21,635 bases of DNA from Acidimicrobiales bacterium (lineage in GTDB: Bacteria; Actinomycetota; Acidimicrobiia; Acidimicrobiales; Iamiaceae), in contig JAGQSI010000006.1 of the NCBI GenBank assembly GCA_020439605.1, positions 1 to 21,635 on the forward strand, in the 5' to 3' direction. Position 1 is the first letter of the stretch; each line of letters opens with the position of its first letter. This document shows positions 9,048 to 14,517 of the stretch, one piece after another. The translations under genes were made by a program, and so were the position numbers. The notes beneath the pieces were generated by a model, which did no database searches, was not told the DNA's origin, and saw only the letters and a list, made by a program, of their open reading frames with translations.

Positions 9048-10341
9048 GCCACGACGCTCAATGCAACAGAGCCGGCTATCGCTGCAAGGACCGACGCTCC
9101 CAGGATCCCGATCTTTGCACCTTGCAATAGGTCAGGGTGGTCCGCATAGGCAAGGCCGGCTACAAACAAGGACACGGTGAAGCCAATACCAGCCACCGCC
9201 GACAGGGCCACGAGTTGAATGAACCGCACCCCTTCGGGCAACACGCCAATACGGGCCTTGATCCCAGCCCAAGAAAATAGGGATATGCCAAGTATCTTCC
9301 CAACCACCAGTCCAACAGCCACCGCTATGGCAACGCCGGTGCCCGCCGAGCTGGTCGCCTCAGGCCCAAAGCGAATTCCAGCGTTTGCCAGTGCGAAGAT
9401 CGGCACGATCACGTAACTGGTCCATGGATGCAACGCGTGTATGAGACGATCGGTGACCGGAACCGATTCGCTCAACAAGAACGAAACTCGTCGGATCTCA
9501 GCTGCATCAAGATCGGCGCGGTTCTCAAGGTCGTCAACGATCACTTCTGCTTGTTCGGGACTGAGAAAGGCCAGTGCTGGGGTCAACAGTCCAAGCACCA
9601 CACCCGCAATGGTGGCGTGTACACCTGACTTGTATACGCACAGCCACAGAGCAAACCCGGTGACCACATAGGCAACGAGATACCTCACACCCATCTTGCG
9701 CATCATCACCACAACAGCGGTGATTAAAGCAGCAGCAATCAGCCACTTCATGGACAACGCGCCCGAGTAGAAGACCGCTATGACAATGATCGCTCCGATG
9801 TCGTCCACGATTGCCAGCGTGAGCAGGAACACCTTGAGCGCACTTGGCACCCTGGAGCCCAATATGGCAACAACTCCCAGGGCAAAGGCGATATCTGTGG
9901 CCATCGGTATGCCCCAGCCGTGACGAGCCTCACCGTTAGCAATCAATACGAAGATCAGCGCCGGAACAACCATTCCCCCCAAAGCCGCAATCGCCGGCAG
10001 AGCAGCAGCACGCCTGTCCCGAAGCTCACCAACCACCATTCGCGCTTGATCTCGAGGCCAACCACGAAGAAGAACACCGCCATCAAACCGTCGTTGATGG
10101 CGTGGGCCAACGAATCCTTCACGGTGAACGAACCAATCGAAATGGTTAGCGACGTGTGAAAGAACCGCTCATAGGAATCGCTCCAACCCGAGTTGGCCCA
10201 AACAAGCGCCGCTATTGCCGCGCAAACCAGCAGGATCCCTCCTGATGCCTCAACATGCAGGAACGCCGAGATCGGCCTGCCCAATCGACGAGCGAGCACA
10301 CGGTCGCTCTGAAGCCAGGTACGGGGCAGAGAATCGGCCAT
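9005..10341 (-). pseudogene. nhaA: Na+/H+ antiporter NhaA, interrupted by a single frameshift
   Basis: NhaA exchanges sodium for protons across the inner membrane. The first 101 codons (10341 to 10039) give the N-terminal region ending [19 protein letters not shown]. The family then continues with [11 protein letters not shown], but here that sequence is in the next frame, starting at ATG 10037-10039 and running 344 residues to 9005. One base appears to be missing just after the GAA at 10039-10041. Without the correction the upstream frame runs off as unrelated sequence and stops at 9955. Otherwise the protein is intact: the ion-binding pair in LAIVDDIGAI and the late helix SWAGIKARIGVLPEGV are present, and the rebuilt length is about 445. 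It starts 15 bases after the anti-sigma gene, so it is probably the third gene of that operon. A sequencing or assembly error is as likely as true inactivation. Confidence 0.9.
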
Positions 10342-10356
10342 AAAAGAATTGCTCGG

Positions 10357-10818
10357 TTAGCGAGGCTCAGTTGAACCCGGCCGGGCCATGAAATGCATGA
10401 CAACCGATGTTCCGTCGGCTGTTCGGTTGAAACTCACTTCGTCGGAGAGCATCCGAAGCAGAGGAATACCCAGGCCTCGTTCGTGGTCGAGACGCGCCGG
10501 ATCTGTCACCTCTGGATGAGGTTCCAAGCTTTCTGGGTCGAAGCCTCCCGCGTGATCTATGACCTCAACCGTGACAGTCCCTTCATGGCTCGAACAGCGC
10601 ATGGTTACTGGAGTCGTGAGGTGATTGCTGGAGATCTGAGCCTGAATCGCGTTTGTGCAGGCCTCCGATATGGCCAGTCGAACATCTGCTGCTCGGTCAT
10701 CATCAAATGCAGGGTCTGCAGCCACTATTGCCCCAATAACGAGGCGAGCCACTGATACAACTTCTGCGCGCGCAGGGATCTCCAGATCTATGACCTCAGG
10801 AGTTCTCTGCAGCTCCAC
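10357..10818 (-). CDS. Anti-sigma factor serine kinase, RsbW/SpoIIAB-like
   Basis: 153 residues with a GHKL-type ATPase fold. The N-box helix is AISEACTNAI (Glu52, Asn56), the G1 box is DHAGGFDP from Asp88, and the G2 region is ERGLGIPLLRMLSDEV at about 113-128. Proteins of this family hold a sigma factor and also phosphorylate the partner anti-anti-sigma factor. The gene starts at GTG 10816-10818, five bases after the stop of the anti-anti-sigma gene, and has no clear ribosome binding site, so translational coupling is likely. Order and neighbours match, from memory, bldG followed by its cognate anti-sigma gene in Streptomyces. The target sigma factor is not identifiable here; the partial sigma gene at the far end of the window is a primary type and not a typical RsbW target. 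Confidence 0.9.
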   Translation of the reverse strand: MELQRTPEVIDLEIPARAEVVSVARLVIGAIVAADPAFDDDRAADVRLAISEACTNAIQAQISSNHLTTPVTMRCSSHEGTVTVEVIDHAGGFDPESLEPHPEVTDPARLDHERGLGIPLLRMLSDEVSFNRTADGTSVVMHFMARPGSTEPR

Positions 10819-10823
10819 GACCG

Positions 10824-11177
10824 TCAGATACCAGGGGACGGTGGTTGCGCAGTGGCCTCATCGACACTTGGGTGAATATTGAACACGGCGTCTAGCCCTG
10901 TGATCTCGAAGATCTTCAGAAGTCGCTGTTCTGCGGATACGAGCCGGAACTCTCCGCCGTGGGTCTTGACCCGTTTGAGGCCGCTGATCAGCACTCCGAG
11001 GCCAGTGGAATCAATGAAATCCACGGCTTCCAAGTTCACCACAAGGTTATGTTTGCCCTCGCTGAGCGCAGCGATCATCTGATCTCGAAGTCGAGGGGCT
11101 GTTGCCACATCGATCTCACCGCCCACACCTAGGACAGTCCACGACCCCTGTTGACCAACGTCGATTCGTAGGTCCAT
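10824..11177 (-). CDS. Anti-anti-sigma factor, STAS domain (BldG/RsbV-like)
   Basis: 117-residue STAS-domain protein that binds the anti-sigma kinase when unphosphorylated and so frees the sigma factor. The phosphorylation motif FIDSTGLGVL is intact with Ser57 as the acceptor, followed by the typical LVSAEQRLLKIFEITGLDAVF helix region. It is the first gene of the bldG-like/rsbW-like/nhaA operon. Start ATG at 11177; an upstream GGAGC is present at useful spacing. By neighbourhood (close to an MrfA-type helicase and Tad genes) it is probably an orthologue of BldG, which in Streptomyces controls development and stress responses. The upstream region carries a copy of the repeated element described at 11244. 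Confidence 0.92.
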   Translation of the reverse strand: MDLRIDVGQQGSWTVLGVGGEIDVATAPRLRDQMIAALSEGKHNLVVNLEAVDFIDSTGLGVLISGLKRVKTHGGEFRLVSAEQRLLKIFEITGLDAVFNIHPSVDEATAQPPSPGI

Positions 11178-11243
11178 CTAACGCTCCTGGGCTGGTACTT
11201 GTCTTGGGGGTGCAGGCTAGCCGTAGCGGCATCCATTTGCAGC

Positions 11244-11280
11244 AGACCAACAGTCGGTTTCCAAGTTGTTCACCAACCGG
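11244..11280 (-). repeat. Shared upstream element, copy 1 (before the bldG-like gene)
   Basis: Read on the reverse strand this begins CCGGTTGGTGAACAAC and ends CTGTTGGTCT. It aligns with 11913-11950 at roughly 33 of 39 positions. Conserved blocks are GTGAACA, CTTGGAAA and CTGTTGGTCT, and weaker similarity continues (GATGCCGCTAC against GATGTCGTTAC). CGGTT and AACCG can pair as a short stem. It lies 67-103 bases upstream of the bldG-like start in an otherwise empty 117-base gap. Promoter, RNA element and small repeat family are all possible. Confidence 0.6.
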
Positions 11281-11294
11281 TATTCCTGCAGCGC

Positions 11295-11711
11295 TCAGGC
11301 CGGGTCGAGAATCACTACCGGGATCTCCCGGGTTGTAGCAGCCTCGTAGCCAGCAAAGCCGGGGAAGTCGGCCTTCTGTCGCTCCCAGATCTCCGTGCGC
11401 TCGTCACCTTCAGCTGTTCGCGCCATGAATGAGTTGGTCCCAGTGCCGATCTCGGCACTTACCGCGGGATGGGCAATGAGGTTGTGGTACCAGGCGGGAT
11501 GAGTGTCGGCGCCAGCCTTGGAGGCGAACACGGCAATCCGGCCCTCGCCGAGGTCCTGATACATCATCGGCGTGATGCGAGCCTCGCCGCTGCGAGCGCC
11601 GGTGTGGTGCAAAAGCAGCAAGGGAGCGCCTTCGAAGTTGCCCCCGACCTTGCCGTTGTTGGCTCGGAACTCGGCGATGATCTGGGCATTCCAGTCTGCG
11701 TAATCAGTCAT
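11295..11711 (-). CDS. F420-dependent oxidoreductase, DDN/nitroreductase family
   Basis: 138 residues of the deazaflavin (F420H2)-dependent nitroreductase family known from mycobacterial Ddn. Visible family features are PLLLLHHTGARSGEARITPMMY (F420 phosphate and ring contact region), GRIAVFASKAGADTHPAWYHNLIAHP, and the C-terminal RTEIWERQKADFPGFAGYEAATTREIPVVIL. Start ATG at 11709-11711 is backed by AAGGAG (reverse complement of 11719-11724) seven bases upstream. These enzymes reduce quinones, enones or nitro compounds and may protect against oxidative stress; the natural substrate is unknown. It is transcribed in the same direction as the downstream bldG-like operon, with the repeated element in between, and another copy of that element upstream. 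Confidence 0.93.
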   Translation of the reverse strand: MTDYADWNAQIIAEFRANNGKVGGNFEGAPLLLLHHTGARSGEARITPMMYQDLGEGRIAVFASKAGADTHPAWYHNLIAHPAVSAEIGTGTNSFMARTAEGDERTEIWERQKADFPGFAGYEAATTREIPVVILDPA

Positions 11712-11912
11712 GGTGTGGCTCCTTAGCTCTGTATCTTGCGGGTGGTCCAGTTGCCCTCGGCGGGGCAGCCGTTGTGGCTAGCTCAGCGAAGCGGCAGATA
11801 GCTCACCTGATTGTCCCACTCACCGTCCAAGCTCGCTTCAACTGTGAGTGACATCATGGACCACCTCTCGGCCAACCATAGACGGACGGTAACGACATCG
11901 GATCGGCTCACC

Positions 11913-11950
11913 AGACCAACAGCCCGTTTTCCAAGGTGTTCACAAACCGG
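11913..11950 (-). repeat. Shared upstream element, copy 2 (before the F420 oxidoreductase gene)
   Basis: Partner of 11244-11280. On the reverse strand it begins CCGGTTTGTGAACACC and ends CTGTTGGTCT. It lies about 200 bases upstream of the oxidoreductase start and about 35 bases upstream of the divergent methyltransferase gene. The rest of the 272-base gap between those two genes (11712-11983) shows nothing else I can name, apart from the hairpin at 11959. Confidence 0.6.
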
Positions 11951-11958
11951 CCTCCCTA

Positions 11959-11977
11959 GAGCGAGGGCACTTCGCTC
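11959..11977. promoter_or_regulatory. Short hairpin just upstream of the methyltransferase gene
   Basis: GAGCGA, seven bases, TCGCTC forms a perfect 6-bp inverted repeat ending about 7 bases before the GTG at 11984 and about 24 before the ATG at 12002. It could affect ribosome access or serve as an operator. The role is inference. Confidence 0.35.
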
Positions 11978-11983
11978 CGACTG

Positions 11984-12880
11984 GTGATACATTCCCCCAT
12001 CATGCGGGAATCGAAAGGCGACGAGATCGTGGGCGGGATCGTGGACCTCGCTTCGGATAGAACATTTGAGGGCATACACAGCACTGCGCCGATGCCGTTG
12101 GTGCCGTGGGTTCTCGGGAACCTTGATCTGACACGGACCAGATCGGTATTCGACCTCGGCTGCGGCATCGGACGCTTCGCTCTACCGGTAGCAAGCCTGA
12201 TCGCCCCGAACGACGGAGAGGTTCATGGGATCGATCTGGATCCCCGAGCGGTAGAGGAGTTCAATCGTCGCGCTCATAACGCCGGCCTGAGAGCCGAGGC
12301 GACCCAGGGCAACATATTGGCCAAGGCAGCAATTCCCAATGCCCGCTTCGACATGGTGATGTTGAACTTTGTTCTACACACACTTAGCTTCCCCCGAATC
12401 AAGCAGTTCCTCGGGACTGTCTCTGCGCTAGTGGCTCCCGATGGACAACTACTCGTTACTGCCTATGGCGAGAACCACATCTCGGAGCCCACCACCTGGC
12501 TCACCGAGGCGCTCATTTCTGCTGGTCTGAACCAACCCGAGGCACGCCGTGTCACCCGACAGTTGGATCGTCCGAGGCGCTTCTCCATAGATGACGGGAC
12601 TCGACTCCTTCGCCGCCACTTCGACCATTTGGAATTCACCCAGTTCCGTGACGTCTTCGAACTGTCCCCTTACGATTTGGAGGACATGGTCGGGCCACGG
12701 CTGTTGCATGCGCCGAGACTCAGCCCTCACCTTCCCGACGGAGTGGATCCACGCAACGTGGCAGCCACATTCCGCGAGATCATGGCATCGCACTCCAACA
12801 ATGGTCATGTAGAACTGAACGCCGACATCGCAATGTTCGTGGCCAGATCGCCGCGCAGGGGTCCTTGGCCCTGGATTTGA
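11984..12880 (+). CDS. SAM-dependent class I methyltransferase
   Basis: Up to 298 residues. It has the SAM-binding motif FDLGCGIGRFALPVA (residues about 50-64 counted from the ATG at 12002), the acidic ribose contact HGIDLDP, and the post-I region FDMVMLNFVLHTLSFPRIKQFL with the following DGQLLVTAYG strand typical of methyltransferase type 11/25 folds. The C-terminal 120 residues (RRFSIDDGTRLLRRHFDHLEF onwards) form the variable substrate part. Two starts are possible: GTG 11984 or ATG 12002, six codons later. Neither has a good ribosome binding site and a hairpin lies just before. The gene stands alone, divergent from the F420 oxidoreductase and convergent with the AAA ATPase (8-base gap). 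Substrate unknown. Confidence 0.9.
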   Translation: MIHSPIMRESKGDEIVGGIVDLASDRTFEGIHSTAPMPLVPWVLGNLDLTRTRSVFDLGCGIGRFALPVASLIAPNDGEVHGIDLDPRAVEEFNRRAHNAGLRAEATQGNILAKAAIPNARFDMVMLNFVLHTLSFPRIKQFLGTVSALVAPDGQLLVTAYGENHISEPTTWLTEALISAGLNQPEARRVTRQLDRPRRFSIDDGTRLLRRHFDHLEFTQFRDVFELSPYDLEDMVGPRLLHAPRLSPHLPDGVDPRNVAATFREIMASHSNNGHVELNADIAMFVARSPRRGPWPWI

Positions 12881-12888
12881 TCGTTGCC

Positions 12889-14331
12889 CTAGGGGAATGC
12901 GTTGAGTATGTCGGCGGCGGTTAGAACCCGATCGAAACCAGCCTCGTCGGAGACACCTGCTGGGCATACAGCCAACAGTTTTGCGTTCTCGGCACCAGGA
13001 ATGGTGAGGCGCGCAACAGCAAGTGCCGAACTATCCGAGGCAGACATCGGGCGGCCGGTACGCCATTTGATGGAGCCGACCCAACGTGTGCTGCCGTTGC
13101 GATCAGCACCAACGAAGTCGTACTCATGGGCATTTGTCCTGTCCCACCATGAACCAACTGTTTCAACACCGGAGAACCCACCGCCTCGCAAGCCAGCAAG
13201 CCGGTTCACCGCCCCTTGGACGATCGGCTCGATTGCTCTACCCCGCCAAGGCAGATAGCCACGGTCGTAGGCGTCAAGAGCAAGGTCTGCTCGTCCACGC
13301 TCGATGTGAGCAAGTTCTGGCGCACAGAATCGAAACCAGAACCGCAGATAAGGGTCCGTGATGCGATAGCGCCGCCGGCGTGATTTCAACGTCTCGCCTA
13401 CAGGAACGTCGATATCGATTAGCTGTTTCGCCTGCAGCGTTTCCAAGGCTCTCGTCACCTGGGTCCCCCTTGAGGGATCGTCGCCACCAAGACGTGCAAC
13501 GGTCGATGCGAAGGTGCCATGGCCTACCTCCATTGCACCTATGGCCTCTAGTACCGCTCGTGCCGCAACTCCGTCGGGAAACTCCGCGGATAGAACTCGT
13601 TGGCCAGTTACAAGCAATGGAGAAGACCCGTCTCCAAGTTGGCTCTTCACAAAGCGTTTTGCACTGGAGTGCCTAGACGCCTCTGTCACAAGCCGCGGGT
13701 AGCCCCCAGTAGCCAGATACACGTCAAGTAAATCAACCGGATTCCGCTCACCACCGCAGGCCTCGGCCACACCCCTCGGAGACAGGGGCGAAATGGACCG
13801 TTCCAGTGCACGCCCATAGAGGGGACGATCATGTTCGCTCAACCGTTGCATCATGGCCAGGTCAGATCCCACAAGGATCAGCAGGATAGGAAGGCCTTCG
13901 AGAGTCCGATCCCACGCATTTTGCAGTACCCCCTCAAGGGTTCTGTCGCCCTCTACTGCCCAGGGGAACTCGTCGAGGACCACCACGGCAGGTTTGTCAC
14001 CCACAGCCAGACCAAGCCGGGCGAACAGATCTGCCCACGACGCAACAGGGGCGGCAAAGGCAACATCTCGCTGAGGCAGAGCCACCCGCGATGCGTCCAT
14101 GTCACGCATCACCGTCTCCATCTGAACACGTGTGCTGGCACTCTTCACCGCAGTTGTGAACAGATATGGGACCTTGGCGTTCTCAACGAACTCGGCCACC
14201 AGCCTGGATTTACCAGATTGCCTACGACCACGCATCGCCACCATCCGCCCGGTCCCTGTTCTTCGAACCTCGGCGAGGTCAGAGCGAAGCTTCGCTAGCT
14301 CAACACCACGTCCCCAGAACCCATTCACCAC
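12889..14331 (-). CDS. Archaeal-type AAA ATPase with DUF234-like C-terminal domain
   Basis: 480 residues. The N-terminal ATPase (PF01637-like, STAND-related) shows Walker A GRRQSGKS at residues 35-42 and Walker B VVVLDEFPW at 116-124. A middle winged-helix-like part contains GGYPRLV and ALETLQAKQLI, followed by YRITDPYLRFWFRF, a signature of the DUF234 family. The C-terminal segment (WWDRTNAHEYDFVGADR...GSIKW, about 395-423) resembles the PD-(D/E)XK nuclease core of DUF234 proteins, but the usual GECKW reads GSIKW, so the catalytic glutamate is a serine at about residue 420. Start GTG at 14329-14331 (a second GTG follows directly) has AGAGG just upstream. The biological role of this family is unclear; nuclease activity is doubtful here. 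A 31-bp palindrome lies 13 bases before the start, which suggests tight regulation. Confidence 0.88.
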   Translation of the reverse strand: MVNGFWGRGVELAKLRSDLAEVRRTGTGRMVAMRGRRQSGKSRLVAEFVENAKVPYLFTTAVKSASTRVQMETVMRDMDASRVALPQRDVAFAAPVASWADLFARLGLAVGDKPAVVVLDEFPWAVEGDRTLEGVLQNAWDRTLEGLPILLILVGSDLAMMQRLSEHDRPLYGRALERSISPLSPRGVAEACGGERNPVDLLDVYLATGGYPRLVTEASRHSSAKRFVKSQLGDGSSPLLVTGQRVLSAEFPDGVAARAVLEAIGAMEVGHGTFASTVARLGGDDPSRGTQVTRALETLQAKQLIDIDVPVGETLKSRRRRYRITDPYLRFWFRFCAPELAHIERGRADLALDAYDRGYLPWRGRAIEPIVQGAVNRLAGLRGGGFSGVETVGSWWDRTNAHEYDFVGADRNGSTRWVGSIKWRTGRPMSASDSSALAVARLTIPGAENAKLLAVCPAGVSDEAGFDRVLTAADILNAFP

Positions 14332-14344
14332 TCAACCTCTCTTA

Positions 14345-14375
14345 GAAACATCCATGTATGATACATAGATGTTTC
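14345..14375. promoter_or_regulatory. 31-bp near-perfect palindrome upstream of the ATPase gene (candidate operator)
   Basis: The left arm is GAAACATC then ATGTAT, the centre is a G at 14360, and the right arm is ATACAT then GATGTTTC. Fourteen of fifteen arm pairs match, with one C/A mismatch at 14353/14367. It starts 13 bases upstream of the ATPase GTG, so it would overlap that gene's promoter and could also reach the divergent helicase promoter. It is locally AT-rich. A dimeric repressor site is the simplest reading; no regulator gene is adjacent. Confidence 0.6.
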
Positions 14376-14434
14376 TTCGATACCCACGCCTATTGACGAA
14401 CGCTGCTGGGGTCCCTACGCAGTTCGGGTCCACG

Positions 14435-14455
14435 GGCCTGTCAGAACATCAGGCC
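14435..14455. promoter_or_regulatory. Inverted repeat in the ATPase/helicase divergent region
   Basis: GGCCTG, nine bases, CAGGCC is a perfect 6-bp inverted repeat between the large palindrome and the SOS-like box. It may be a transcript hairpin or a second protein site. The role is not known. Confidence 0.35.
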
Positions 14456-14488
14456 ATAGTCGACAACATGACATAGGTGTAGTCTGAC

Positions 14489-14500
14489 GAACGCCTGTTC
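14489..14500. promoter_or_regulatory. Candidate LexA (SOS) box before the helicase gene
   Basis: GAACGCCTGTTC matches the Gram-positive and actinobacterial LexA consensus GAAC-N4-GTTC exactly in both half-sites. It is preceded by C, as in the longer consensus CGAAC....GTTCG. It ends 17 bases upstream of the helicase ATG. This fits a DNA-repair helicase, but a 12-bp match with eight fixed bases can occur by chance. Confidence 0.5.
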
Positions 14501-14517
14501 CCTGATTGGTCCTGCTG

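Noticed and set aside
9955..10341. Programmed -1 frameshift in nhaA
   Set aside because: A -1 shift would restore the family sequence, but there is no slippery heptamer or following structure at 10039-10043, and NhaA is not known to use frameshifting. Deletion or sequence error is simpler.
10357..11177. A SigB operon with its own sigma gene
   Set aside because: No sigma-B-type gene is adjacent. The only sigma gene in the window, at 21326, is 10 kb away and has a primary-type region 4.
11244..11950. Attachment sites or integron-type recombination sites flanking the F420 oxidoreductase gene
   Set aside because: The two copies differ at several positions, lack the attC core pairs, and no integrase or tRNA is nearby; a regulatory element or small repeat fits better.
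11783..12079. 98-codon reverse-strand frame between the oxidoreductase and methyltransferase genes
   Set aside because: It overlaps the methyltransferase start and shows no recognisable family pattern, ribosome binding site or hydrophobic pattern; it is treated as chance.
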